Part shown: positions 46,279-57,803 of the stretch, in pieces
Layout of the letters: each line of letters starts with the position of its first letter
Numbering within the stretch: position 1 is the stretch's first letter
Source of the DNA: Patiria pectinifera
Lineage: Eukaryota; Echinodermata; Asteroidea; Valvatida; Asterinidae
Length of the DNA stretch: 64,000 nt
Assembly (NCBI GenBank): GCA_029964075.1
Contig: CM057141.1
Location: 2,914,001 to 2,978,000, forward strand
Direction of reading: 5' to 3'
Program-made: the position numbers and the translations under genes
The notes under the pieces: model-generated
Databases searched by the model: none
What the model was told of the DNA's origin: nothing
The model's input: only the letters and a program-made list of their open reading frames with translations

Positions 46279-46688
46279 CAGAGATGCCAACTTTACAGAC
46301 TACAAAATAGTAATGATTCTTCCTGCAAAGAGTAATGCTAATGTAAATACATAGGACAACAGTCAAGTTTAAGAGTAACCACAGTGCTTTTCAGAGTAAC
46401 CACAATGTTGGCGTATAGGACAGCTGGAATTTTCAAGAGTAGTAACATGCCTCAAAAAAAATAATAATTCCAAAAGAAAAGGTTGTTGGCAGTCTCACAG
46501 AGATGCCAACTTTACAGACTACAAAATAGTAATGATTCTTCCTCCAAAAAGAGTAATGCTAATAAATACATATACAACACAACAGTCAAGTAGAGTAAAC
46601 AGTGCTTTTCAGAGTAACCACAACACAATGTTATATACAGCAGCTGGAATCATTAGTAGTAATAGTAACAAGCTCAAAAAATAATTAC
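46279..46688 (+). repeat. Tandem duplication of about 200 bp
   Basis: Unit 1 (46279-46471) and unit 2 (46497-46688) both start CAGAGATGCCAACTTTACAG and continue through AATAGTAATGATTCTTCCT, CAGTGCTTTTCAGAGTAACC and CAGCTGGAAT. They differ by many short indels, so the duplication is old or was copied inexactly. Confidence 0.85.
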
Positions 46689-47761
46689 TAAGAAGTAAGG
46701 CATTTTAAAAGTTGAGTCCCCATGTGTAATGTTAGCTAAAACCTGAAAAACTGTTCAGACGCCATTGTACGGTACTAGTACATGTACATGTAGACGTTAA
46801 TCAAGGAGCTAGACCCAGTAGGCCTACATTATAAAATAATTGCACTCAAACAGCAAATTCAGTCAAGTTTTTAACCATTACTTATTAGAAAACAATAACA
46901 TATAACATGCAAATACCCCCTTTCTTATATGAGCTGTTCAGTTGCATTACTCAGTCTAGCCCAACATCAGCCACCCCACCATAATGAATTAAAAGTGATC
47001 TTTCACGGACGGACGGTGACGTTTTTCTTTTTTCAGCACAAACCCTGGCCAGAAGTTTGAAAAGGAATCAACCACTTCCTGGCCTTCCTTCACAAACACT
47101 GCCTGATTAAAACCAGCATTTGCATCGAAGCACTCCAGCATTCACGAATTTCATGTTTTGGATTTGGTGATTAATTGCAAAATCCGTTCCCCAGTTCCTG
47201 GGGAGACACCCCACCCACCGGCCAGTCCTCCAACAGAATTTACCAACATGTATACTGTACAAGCCAGAGTAGCTTTATCCAAGAGTGAATTTAGATATTT
47301 CCCCCCTCCCCCTTATAATAGGCAGCTGGTCTCGACAAGCTCAGTAAGGCCATTGCAGTTGTAGAGGGCATTATCAACGAGATGAATCAAATCCAGTCTT
47401 GGGAATTTTGGCAGCGCTACCCGAGAAATTAGGGACCATTAGAAATGGTACGCGTACGGGATACTTATGCAGCTCGAAAAAAGTTGCTGGATGAAAAAAC
47501 ATGTTACATGGTTATTTCATGTGGAACACCATGTTCAATGTGCACTTTACATCAAAATGCTAAGATTTATATGGGTTTGGTTAAAAAAACCTCACGAAAT
47601 GGTGATAATCTGCTACTTTTTTTCCAAGCTGCACCTGTAGGTATCCTGTATAGCTTACAGGCCAGAACCAAACAGGGCTTTTCTACACAGGTCCAGCGCT
47701 CGACACAGGTAAAATCCAACCCTGGTTGGGACCCAAACAAATTGTCGCCTGAGAAAATGAC
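46689..47761. other. No gene recognised
   Basis: AT-rich; the 130-codon frame starting at 47445 has no recognisable domain and its end runs into a family B fragment, so it is not a credible gene. Confidence 0.4.
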
Positions 47762-47992
47762 AGTCGGCTCAGTGAGAACGTGTCTCGGGCCGCTGAATTC
47801 CCCCCACCAAAAAATGAATCAGCAGCAACAACTTTGATTTGAAATCGAGGATCCTAGAATGTTGTGCTTCTCGAAATAGCTAGCTAGCTGGAAGCTTCAT
47901 TGTTTTTTGTTGTTCAGCACCCTTCTTTTGATTTTTTAGTTTGTTGTTGGCTGACAAAAAAATGCAAAAATTAAATTATGGTGTATATTTAA
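47762..47992 (+). mobile_element. Family B, diverged right half
   Basis: Begins CGGCTCAGTGAGAACGTGTC and continues with GATTTGAAATCGAGGATCCT and TTGTTCAGCACCCTTCTTTT to a degraded TTTAA end. It lacks the palindrome. Confidence 0.75.
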
Positions 47993-48399
47993 TGTTTAAC
48001 ATTGGCCACGCATATGTGTCTACGTGGAATGCTAAACTAAGGCATGCATGGATGCTGTATACCTGCAAAGAACCCAGGACATGGTCAAATAGCTGCACTG
48101 CACTTCAAAACAATTCATCTTCATATGTGGACTCTCCAAAAAGTGACCAATCATTCGCGCCAGCCACATGTGAATTAGAAGCGAACAATAATATGAAACA
48201 GGGAAACAAAACAGAAGCCTGTTTGACCAGACTGTTATTGTTAAAAATAGGAAGCAAGAATGTACAGGTACATAATTTACATGCGTACAACGAAAGTGTA
48301 TCCATACACATGTGTAAGGGGATCAGGTGTCGAGTGCAATCAATGCTGAATTAGCTTGTAAAAAATTGATCAGGGGAAAAATCGAGGGAATATGATCCC
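47993..48399. other. No gene recognised
   Basis: Short domain-free frames on both strands. Confidence 0.4.
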
Positions 48400-48580
48400 T
48401 CAAGGCCGATACATACTCGGCACGAAAGCGAACGCGAACGCAAATTTGTGACGTCAGGGTGACTTTTCTCGCTGCGAATTCGCAAAAGTTGAACACGTTT
48501 CAACTCGGGCGAACTTCGCAGCGAATGCTTTCGTGACTTCAAATTCAAATTGCATTTGCGTAAAGTATGAACCGGGTCAA
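48400..48580. mobile_element. Family L CpG-rich inverted-repeat element, copy 1
   Basis: Starts with GCACGAAAGCGAACGCGAAC and CAAATTTGTGACGTCA and mirrors this with CGAATGCTTTCGTGACTTC. In the centre, GTTGAACACGTTTCAAC is a palindrome. The copy at 63540-63735 shares the centre and left arm. Confidence 0.7.
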
Positions 48581-48835
48581 CAGAAAAGGGCAAACACTTC
48601 CCTATCTGTTTTGGAGTTCTGAACAAACTGGGGTAAAATACTGTGTGATAAAACTCATATAGGATAAGAAGGTTGAGAAAATAACTTTATAATAAAAATT
48701 GTAGCCTACATGTACATTTGGTTCCTAGCTCAGAATAACTGATTCAATGACTCCAATTCCTAACTCAAAAATAATATTTAAATGATGATCTTTTGCTTTA
48801 AAAAAAAAAGGATTAAAGTGACCACAAATTCGTAG

Positions 48836-48957
48836 CCTTGTGGAGACTCACAGTCACACACAATAGTGAACAAAACATTGTAAAGGTCTCCACAGGGCAA
48901 TTTCTATAGATGAATAGGTCTAACTTATTCTGGTTAAAATAAAATGTCTCCACAAGG
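48836..48957. repeat. Family I inverted-repeat element, copy 2
   Basis: Ends CCTTGTGGAGAC and GTCTCCACAAGG form perfect 12-bp inverted repeats. The internal GGGCAATTTCTATAGATGAA is identical to the copy at 3265-3346. Confidence 0.75.
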
Positions 48958-48976
48958 ATACAAATTTTGGAAGGTG

Positions 48977-49026
48977 TGGTCAGAAATTGCCTCAGATTGC
49001 ACCACAGAGTGTCTAGAATCCAAAAT
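48977..49026 (+). repeat. Family J fragment, copy 1
   Basis: About 50 bp, with GCCTCAGATTGCACCACAGA and TCTAGAATCCAAAAT, nearly identical to 60527-60572. The parent element is not recognisable. Confidence 0.6.
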
Positions 49027-49139
49027 CCTAACCCCACGCCGCTAGGGCTTCGCACTCTAATTAGTTCTGATCAAGGTATGTCCCCCTCCCCTCCCCACTT
49101 TTGAAAAGCAATTGATGCCCTTGGTACTTGTAGATGTCC

Positions 49140-49215
49140 TTGTCAGAAGTAACAAGGACAGCAAAAAAGTGGACCCCAAATTTGTAGAGTGACCCACTTA
49201 ACATGACAGGGTATA
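49140..49215 (+). repeat. Family N fragment
   Basis: GTAACAAGGACAGCAAAAAAG, GGACCCCAAATTTGTAGAGTG and ACCCACTTA match the fragments at 20995-21115 and, reversed, 55330-55430. Confidence 0.55.
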
Positions 49216-49984
49216 AAGCCAGGAATAGTCTCCAAGACATAACTACAACCTACCCCCCAAGATATCTGTGCAGAACAGTGTCTTTATTGTTCCACTTACC
49301 TCTGAGTAGGACCATTTTTTACTGCTGGGAGTTGAAGGGAAAGTAACTTTCAACATTGTAAGCCAAGTCATCATTCAGCTGTACACTGCTGTTCCTATCT
49401 TTAGGGGTAAGTAGAGGTCATTTTGGTCATCAAGCAGAACCTGGTTAAAAAAAAAAAGTACAAGTGTACACTGATGGATCCGGAACCATTTTGCGGGAAG
49501 GGAGAAAGATTTCCTGTGAAAGGCTCCATATTGTTGGTTATAATTTTCTGTGTTGCAAAACCAGTCGAGATGTAATTTGTAAGATAAAGATAGATAAAGA
49601 TAAAGATAGGGGGCGGACACCTAAGATCTCGGCCAAGGAGTGACGAAAACTTTTGAAACTTGGTACATGCATAGAGCAACTCATCATGAACATACCCAAG
49701 AAATTTCATGATTACAGGTCAAAGGGTTGTAGAATTATGGCTAATTAATTATTCATATGTACAAATGGTAATTCTACTCTGTGTACACGACGTATATGGA
49801 AAAAATTCAGTTTTCACGGCGCGTAGCGCTGGAAAATTTATGTTTTTGGTATCAAAAGATTCGCAAGGCTCGAGGCTAAAAAGTCGTAACAGCTCGAGTC
49901 GCGAAAAGAAAAAAAAATTCAAAAAATTCAAATTCAAAATCGCGGATTCTGCCCCCCCCCCCCATCCCTTTTAGGGTTAAAACC
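49216..49984. other. No gene recognised; CpG-bearing tract at 49800-49945
   Basis: A GATAAA-type simple repeat is at 49576-49605. The tract 49810-49945 carries CACGGCGCGTAGCGC, GGCTCGAGG and GCTCGAGTCGCG, unusual for this AT-rich window, and is probably part of an unidentified transposable element. Confidence 0.4.
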
Positions 49985-50040
49985 ACCTACCGTGACAGGC
50001 TCTCGACCAATAGAAATGGGTAATCTGTTTCAGGTATTTG
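49985..50040 (+). repeat. Family P fragment, copy 2
   Basis: CCGTGACAGGCTCTCGACC and GGGTAATCTGTTTCAGGTAT correspond to the inverted fragment at 28097-28153. Confidence 0.55.
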
Positions 50041-50629
50041 TGAATACAACTTTTATAAACATTTTGTGAAAAATTGACATGAACAGACTTGACCAAAAAA
50101 AAAAGCACTGGCCAACACGGTGTCCCAAATTAATTATCTGCACCGAGTCCGAAGAGCCCCATGTATGCACATGTGTTCTAATCATGGAGAATATTTCATA
50201 CTCAACAAATTTCTCATCCTGCATTGACAGTGCCCATAAAACACTGCAACAGATGGCCCAACTGCAATAATAATTTCCAATCCCAGAGAGTCCAGCAGTA
50301 TTTGCATTTCGTTAAAATGGGCTGTGCCGTCAGCATGCTGTCAATCACATGCCAGGGACAGCTGGCAGGCCATTGTACGAGGTGCCATCCCCAAGGACAG
50401 TGTAAATTTGCAAAATGCCGCTTTTTTTGTTTTCAATCTGTCCTGAAATTGGCTCATAACATCTTCCCTAATTACATTAGGTGTGGGGTATAGGGTATGC
50501 ACTTTTGTACTATTGGTAGTTTTTTTCCTGATACGTCTCAATAATGAGAAATGTTAATGAACGGAGCGGGAAACACATGCTACTTGTAGATCAAATGAAT
50601 TCCAAAAAACTGTCTTTGCAATGATAATT
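50041..50629. other. No gene recognised
   Basis: Short overlapping frames without domains; balanced composition at 50270-50400. Confidence 0.4.
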
Positions 50630-51055
50630 AGGGATTCCCTAACCGCCCTGAATCCTTCAAAATCCTCTTTGCCAAAGTGGAGGAATTTGGAGGATTGAGG
50701 TTACATGGCAAAAGTGCGTTACTGATTTCGTAGGATGCACTTAGTCAAGGTCTTGGGCCGGACCTTGTGTTGTTTTTGCTCAGCCATGCATAAATATAGG
50801 CCTGGATTATGCTTGAAATCCTCCGTACTGCTCCAGGATGCCGGATGTCACTGGCCAAGCCTCAACATATTGACAGTCACTGCCACAGGATTTTGCAGGA
50901 TTCAGGCAGTGGTCACCTCTCCACGGACCATATTCAAGAAATAATGGGGGAATTTACAGGATTGAGGCTTTACGCTATTTTTCTATGAGGCCAATTGGAG
51001 GATTTTGCAGGATTGAGGCTTGGCCTACATCCCAGAAAAAAAGGCCTAGGGAGTT
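50630..51055 (+). mobile_element. Family G element, copy 2
   Basis: Starts near CCCTAACCGCCCTGAATCC and ends GGCCTAGGGAGTTAGGG, giving a short CCCTAAC inverted end. Degenerate GGATTTTGCAGGATTGAGG units recur four or five times between blocks such as GGATGCACTTAGTCAAGGTC and CGGATGTCACTGG, which are shared with 59405-59795 and, reversed, 57256-57640. Confidence 0.75.
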
Positions 51056-51976
51056 AGGGTTGTACGCATGAATGTACAGGAAAAGCAGACAAAATGTGTG
51101 GACACTGGTCATCCATGCAAAACAGTACTTATCATACAATCATTTGTATGCTCACAGCCAATGATGTATAATACTACAAACATTTTTTTTTTTTGCCGTC
51201 TAAAAACTTTTCATTAGGCTGTTTAGTAACTTTTGATTTTTTTTTTTCCAGGTCAATCCAGTCAGCAAAGCAAGCATTTTTATTCGTTTTCAATAATTTT
51301 AATACACTGAAGTTCAATCCATGCACTTGTAAGTTTTATTTCAGCCTTTATGATCAGTTTTTAATAATCCACTGTCAGTTAGATATTTTATTTTACCTAA
51401 TGCCGATCATTTTCTGTCGAAGGGGGGGGGGGGACCAAAACAGAGGCAGTCCACTCACGGATTTTCTCTCTGAACTCTTCCTATTCATTACAGCATCCTG
51501 CTCATGCAGTCTCTCATCATTCAAGATTGCCAGAGAATATGGGAAGAGGGCCCAGAATATTCCCAATGTAAAAACCACCTGCCCCTTCCTGCTCCAAAGT
51601 CAAATAATCACAACAAAATAATTGAGCAAATCCCACTTCTAACATATTGAATTGATCCCGAGCAGATGGGGGAATCGTTTCGGCTGCCGTGCGCAGTGCT
51701 GGAATGAGTAGCAGGCATGCTGTCCTTCCTGCAAGATTTGTCTTGTGTATCGGACCACGAAAAGCAAAGACATATAGTGGTAGTAAGATTGTGTCTGTTA
51801 AGGTACTCACAAAGTGTTATGAGTTTGGGAATACGAATGTAAAAGAACCATAAACATGTGATTATTTATCAAACTTTGACCCTGCTTGTTTTGGTACTAT
51901 TTTGGGCATAATTAGCAACAATTTGAAAAAGGCTTTTATTACGGGCTGCTTGAAATTGCCCATACGCCCTGTGAGT
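51056..51976. other. No gene recognised
   Basis: The 142-codon frame from 51193 crosses a T run and a G12 run and shows no domain. Not a credible gene. Confidence 0.4.
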
Positions 51977-52036
51977 AGACTGGTTCCCCGGGTCCCCCCA
52001 CTTTATCGATTTAAAAAGGGAGGTGGGAACCAGTCT
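51977..52036. repeat. Hairpin AGACTGGTTCCC / GGGAACCAGTCT
   Basis: Twelve-base perfect arms around a 36-base loop. The arms resemble the inverted GGTTCCCTGAC pair inside family A and the hairpin at 57752-57803, but the loop differs. Confidence 0.75.
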
Positions 52037-53879
52037 TTTCTGCCAGAACTTAAAGGGTTAGTGAGATGAATTTTTCTTAGGAACACAATTTGTGCAACTT
52101 TCTACTCCTCTTCAATTTATGAAAACTATTTGAAATTCCTTTTTTGGTTAATTTTATTGAAAAGTGCACTTCTTTCAACATTTTAAAAAAATTCCATGCT
52201 TTTTGGGACAACTGAGGGCACTGTTGCTGTGATGTCGTTTCAGGAAGACACTGTTCAGTTTAGGGTTTATGTGTTCAAATTGCGAACCCCAAAATTTGCT
52301 CATTGAAAAACATTTGTGCGAAACCTTTGCTCATTGGCTTACTGCCAAAAACACGGCAGCAAAGTTACCGATCAACAGCTTAGTTCACATTTCTGCATGA
52401 AAGGACGTCACAATTTCTAAAGTAGACTCCAACTGGCTGGCGCACAGGGTCGAAAAAAATTTGCAACGGATTGCGGAGCTTGTGGGCTCCGCAGACAACG
52501 GATGATACTAAGACTAGGGGTACTTGTGCACTGAGCCAATACGTACGCATTTGATCCAAACAAAGGGTTAAGTAACAAGATCAAATTCATTTTTATTTCA
52601 GCATAACTCCGGTGAGGGTTTAAATCAAAACACATGTAGCACAAGGAGGAAAACTACTCATGACCGCATTCCGAATAATACCGGTACACGGACATGATTA
52701 TATTCACGAAGGCCCCTGGCACCAATCCAACCGTACTTTAAAGGGCGAATGTCTCTTTTTCTTTCTAATTTTCACGGCTGTGGCTGGCGGGGAGGGGGTC
52801 ACATTGGATTGGGTTCAACCCAATGGCCACTCCCCCCTCTCCCCACCCTCGCCCCCCACCCCCGACCAGAAAAGAAGAACATGTAGGATACAGTTATGTA
52901 GATGAAATATTGTTACCATAAACAGTGCCACCTAACTTATGGCACATAACGTGTACAAAATCTTGCCACTATGGAAAATTGGGTCGTACATACATGGGGA
53001 TCTACCCGATGCTCCCCAATACCTATGTTCCCCAAATCCTTAGGGTCAGGGCATGGGCGCTGATAATGGCCCAAACCGAACTGGCCAAGCACATATATTC
53101 TCTTATTGTTAAAGAAGTCACATGACTGTCTATATGCCGTGGAATATGGTTATGGGTGAAATGAGCATGGTTGTGATTACCGGTAGGCCTATGTTGTGTC
53201 CAGATGCTGCTTGTTCCAAGAGAATCACACAATTTCTCAGTTTTGTGACCTGAGCATTATTTTTTCTGCTGGATGTCGACGGTTCCGTCGCGGTGCAAAC
53301 AAATAGCAGGTCGACCCGAGGTCCGCTTAAATTATCTACCATGGCCAATGAAATTAATATTAAATCACAGGATTCCAAGAAATATTTACAATGTAAATAG
53401 ACCTTAAAGTTATGAACTTAAGTAAAGGACAAAACAGATATTGGCTATATATTTGGCTACATAACATGTTAGGTTGCTGGTATGCATGTAATAAGTGTAA
53501 AACCAAAGAAATCTCCCGGCCCCATGTCAGATCTTGTACTAGTAAAACTTGTGGAACAAACCCACGGCATTTCATCAAAAAGCAGTCTAAGCAGAGTGTT
53601 TGCATGTGAGGTAATCTTGTTGTTGGATGCCACCCAATGACTAGGATCATGCCAGGGGATCAAGTGTGGAGCGGACCACCTGTGCCCACCTGTCTGCCAA
53701 TAAACCCCCACCGGTCTGCCTCATGACAGACACCACACAGGTCCCTGCACAATGCGCCCTTAATCAATCTATCATCAGCTCTCCCTCCTACAGTAGGAGC
53801 TCTCAGCAGCTGTTGTGGGGAGGGGCATTGGCTTTCACCTTGCACATTTTGGAAGCTGTGCCAGGAACTACAAAAAGAG
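52037..53879. other. No gene recognised
   Basis: AT-rich at first, more balanced from 52700 on, with a C-rich patch at 52828-52865. Overlapping frames have no domains. Confidence 0.4.
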
Positions 53880-54040
53880 ACAGGTCTTGCTGATAAGACA
53901 TCTTGAGAGGCACAATTCTAGGAGGAAGAGAGGCAGACTAACGAACAGATGAGAGAACATCTGAGAGAGGACAGGTCTGAACTCTACCAATGACTGGCAG
54001 AGATGGAGAAAACTGCATTGTGAAGTCATCAGTGGTGTGT
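53880..54040 (+). pseudogene. Non-LTR retrotransposon C-terminal remnant
   Basis: One frame reads LIRHLERHNSRRKRGRLTNR, a stop, ENI, a stop, then ERTGLNSTNDWQRWRKLHCE and VISGV. This pattern, a Gly-Arg segment followed by xxNIxxxTGL and then WRxL, is the typical C-terminus of LINE ORF2 proteins in marine invertebrates. The two stops are TGA codons at positions where Trp and Arg are usual, consistent with point decay. Upstream domains are missing. Confidence 0.65.
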
Positions 54041-55329
54041 CAAGTTTCTGTCAGGGAGATGTAAATGTTAAATTGTTGCCCTTCGCCAACCCTTTTTTTT
54101 GTTTTCGCCCATCTTTTGTTTTCCTAAATCTGCGTTTATTGCTGTTGCCCTTATTTTAGCCCAAAATTTCTCTCAATAATCAAAACCTTGTTTTTTGGAC
54201 ACGACGTTCCCCTTGGATTTCAAGATTGCCAACTACGCTTATTTAGGCACATCCAATACACAAATGTATTTAATTCTCTCATAGTACTAGGGAATGGTGT
54301 CCTGAAGAACATGTGTATGTTTTAGCCAACTATTATTAGGATCTGAGTGATAGCTTCATGTAGATGACTAGTCCTTTACTGAATGGGAGTGGCATAATCA
54401 GGCAAGGTGCCATGCTCAATACCAAAATAACAGGTGGAGCGTGCACAATGGCTGTACACCAATTATGACAACAGGTGGAGGGAACCAGTCACAGTCACAC
54501 TGTCTCCAGCCTTGAAATCACACAGGGCGCCAGCTAGATAAAGAAGGTGACACAATCATCACTTTAAAACACTGGTCCCTGGAGAATACATGTATGTACA
54601 TGTAAATTGCTACATGTATCATATAGGCCCTATGTACTAAAATGCACATGTGACATTGAGAACTGTTTTTCAGTACATGACATGTACAGGTGGTCATCAC
54701 GCCAGGTCCCACATGTATGATAAACTCTAGTGATGATGATGAGCAATGAGGATGACCAGTTGCACATTTGCTGATTTTTTAATCAGTTGGGATTTGACAC
54801 GCATTGGTAGAAAGTACATTGAGCTTTATTTGAGCGGTTGTTGCTCACTGTGGTTCACCAGTCACCATGCTCAAGCTTCTGATTTAAAGAGGTTGTGGAA
54901 TGCTCGAAGACATTTCCGTCATTTTTCGGGTATATGTAGCCTAAATGAAATATGAAAAAAAAAACGACTGTGTCTGTCATGAATAAAGTAGTAAAAAAGG
55001 TACTTTGCTGTTTGTTTTTTTTCATGTTTCGACAATTACGTGCAAATTGTGTAAAAGTCGTTGAGCAAAACAAAACAAAACAAAAACATATTGGCCGGTA
55101 AAAAAGTCCTGTTTATTAACACTGCATCTGCTATGGTTTTTTTTTTTTACGTCACGATTTTTTTTGCTGCCCTGCTACACACAACTTTTGCTTTTATTAA
55201 AATCAGGACCTGAAATGGCTAGGACCTGAAAAACAGCTCTTTGTAGTTATTTCAAAACAGATTTCATAATGATTTCAATATCAGATTTTATATCATCACA
55301 CCAAACAACAAATATAGAAGACATATCAA
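54041..55329. other. No gene recognised
   Basis: AT-rich, with several T and A runs. No credible frame. Confidence 0.4.
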
Positions 55330-55435
55330 CAACTCATTAATTAGGGTCATTCTATAAATTTGGAGTCCATTTTGCCTGTCCCTGTTGCATCTGACATCTA
55401 TGATGTTATTCTGGATGCACTCCTTAATAAACCCT
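55330..55435 (-). repeat. Family N fragment, reverse
   Basis: Read backwards: GGAGTGCATCCAGAATAAC, CAACAGGGACAGGC, GGACTCCAAATTTATAGAATG and ACCCTAA. It combines pieces seen at 35508 and 20995-21115. Confidence 0.55.
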
Positions 55436-55493
55436 CCTGTGCAAACATATATATCTGCATGTGCAAAGTAATCCTTTCAGTAAAATCGCTCAT

Positions 55494-55784
55494 GTGACTG
55501 TTTTTAACAGTTAAGAACTCCCAGCCTACATAAAGCAGGATTGACTTTCTGTGACTGATTATGTAACTTGATACCTATGTTTTGACTGTAGGTGATTGAT
55601 AAGCCAGCCGTGCTTACCACTTGCCTGTTTTTGTCTGGTGACTGAATTTGGCTAGTCACAGTGCTAATGCTTGAAATATTATCTGACTCTTGGTGACTAG
55701 CATGTGTAAAAGGCATGGCAGGGCAGAAGAGGATTGATTTTTTTTTTTACTGTCTGTGACTGTTTAAACAGCAGGGGGGTTAAG
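55494..55784 (-). repeat. Family H MITE-like element, copy 2
   Basis: Inverted counterpart of 178-475 with GTGACTGTTTTTAACAG at one end and CTGTTTAAACAG then GGGGTTAAG at the other. The interior matches through CTCCCAGCCTACATAAAGC and GTAGGTGATTGATAAGCC. Confidence 0.7.
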
Positions 55785-56399
55785 ATGTTGCAACAACGGC
55801 ACCGACCATCTCGCATCGCACATGATGTGTTGAGCCATTAGAGCTCAAGTCTTTACTATCATCATTATTTTCATGAACTTACACGCATGCACAGTGTGCA
55901 CGCACTTCCTACAGTAACGCGTATGATTGTACCTGTTCTACATAACCCCCCGAGGACCGACACACACAGAAAGAACAACAGATCCTTTCTGTCCTCGGAT
56001 GTTGGGTCTTTTGTTCAAAACGGTCCTCTGTAGTACAGTAGGTTTGTGTGTTGGTCTGCGGGAGAGTGTTATATTACAGGGACAAAGGGAAGCACAAAGC
56101 ATTGTCCTCGGGAGTATAGTAAAACAAGAGTGTGTGTTTTGGTTTTCACGAACTGACACATAAGCACTATGGTGGAAATACACTTTTGAAAAAAAATGCT
56201 TTGGAAGGTTTGACATGAATTTACTTCATCTGTGTACCCCTGTGGGGTTATATTGAATCATTTAACGTAAAAACCTTTGAATTGGTGAAACGCAATTTTG
56301 ATTCTAACAGATGCTTTGTTAATTAGCAATTTAATGTATAAAGACGGGTTTCAGTTCGTGAAAAAAAAAATTCCTGTAGGGAGTGTGCGAACACAGTTT
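55785..56399. other. No gene recognised
   Basis: Nearly overlapping opposite-strand frames at 55927-56216 show no recognisable domain. Confidence 0.4.
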
Positions 56400-56597
56400 A
56401 TTTTACAACGATGGTCACCAGCCATCGTTGAAAATTGATAGAAATATTCCACTTTTCTTAAAAATGACAGCACACCAGGTGCCATGATTTCTCAGGATGC
56501 TTGCAACTATTATTCACTTACAGTAAAGTGAAGGTATTTCATAATAATTTGGGGTTTTGTTTTTTTGATGTTTGCAAATGTTGTATATTACCTTTAA
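56400..56597 (-). mobile_element. Family A, truncated at the palindrome
   Basis: Starts in the central palindrome (CAACGATGGTCACC..CCATCGTTG) and runs through CACACCAGGTGCCATGATTT and TTTGCAAATGTTGTATATTA to the terminal TTAA at 56594-56597. Confidence 0.75.
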
Positions 56598-57255
56598 AGT
56601 TCACTGAACATACATCATGCTATACATGAAAATGCTGTATGAGAACAGTGCCTTAAGCTGAGAAATGAAAATAAAATACCATATTGGCGAGGTGTCAGCA
56701 ACAATATAACTGATGCAATCTTCATGCGCTACAAAACAGAACCAGACCTACTGTACTCAATGTTACACCCCACACAGGTACCAAGAAAAACTCTCATAGG
56801 AATTCATGTGTCTCACTGAAAGTGTTACTACATCAATCAGGCCAATTTACCAGTTGTCAAAGGAAGGCCCCCTAGTTAGAGTTGAAACTCCAGCAATGCA
56901 CTTCCTTCCAGAGATTTATTATGATCTGGGAACATTTGGAAATGGCATGATTGAGATTTATTAATGACACAATGATTTAGGTAGGTTACACCTGTATGTG
57001 TACGCAACCGTATTATTTAATGATCTGAAATTAATATACAAAAAGGCAAGTGATTATATCTTCTGTCACGTGATATTTAGGAGCTTTGGATATTTATATT
57101 AAACAAGTGGCAAATGCTTGACCAGATGTACACATTCTCAGCACAATTTTACATACATTTCTGAGCAGACATAGACTATACATTATTTGGGCAATAGCTG
57201 TTGGCCTTTAATATCACTTTCATGTTACGTTCCCCTTGCTCTTCAACGAACTCAA
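56598..57255. other. No gene recognised
   Basis: AT-rich; nothing supportable. Confidence 0.4.
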
Positions 57256-57640
57256 TATTTGTTTCTATTAATTAAACCTACCGGCCACTCCGTAGGCATT
57301 TTTGCTAGGATGCGACTCAATCCTGCAAAATCCTCCAACTGCCTCCATTTAGAAATGGCATACACCCTCAATCTTGCAAAATCCTCTAGCAAACACTGTC
57401 AATATATATGCTGAGGCAGAGCCAGCGACATCCCAGAGCAGTGCCGAGGATTTCAAGCATAATCTCGGCCTACATTTATGCATAGCTGAGCACAAACAAC
57501 ACTTGAATTTGTAAGGTCTGGCCCAAAACCTTGAAACAGTGCATCTTCCTCATAGCCTCAATCCAGCAAAATACTCCATTTTGCAAAGAGGATTTTGGAA
57601 GTTTTGGGAAGGATAGGATTATTAAATTTCAACTTGTATG
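57256..57640 (-). mobile_element. Family G element, copy 3
   Basis: Reverse orientation: CTCAATCCTGCAAAATCCTCC recurs several times, with shared blocks TTCAAGCATAAT, GGCCTACATTTATGCATAGC and CAAAACCTTG. Confidence 0.75.
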
Positions 57641-57751
57641 TTTTATTCAAGGAAATAACTTTTTTCCCCCTTCTTTTGGGGGACATCTGCAAGCCCCTGG
57701 AAAAAAAGAAGTTTTTTGATTTGGGCACAACCAGATCCGCTTCTTGAGCAT

Positions 57752-57803
57752 ACTGGCTCCCAGTCAACACATTATCGCTACTGATAGTGGGATGGGAACC
57801 AGC
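57752..57803. repeat. Hairpin CTGGCTCCCA / TGGGAACCAG
   Basis: Ten-base arms with one mismatch around a loop of about 32 bases. Related to 51977-52036. Confidence 0.5.

Noticed and set aside
51193..51621. 142-codon frame
   Set aside because: It crosses T and G homopolymers and has no domain.
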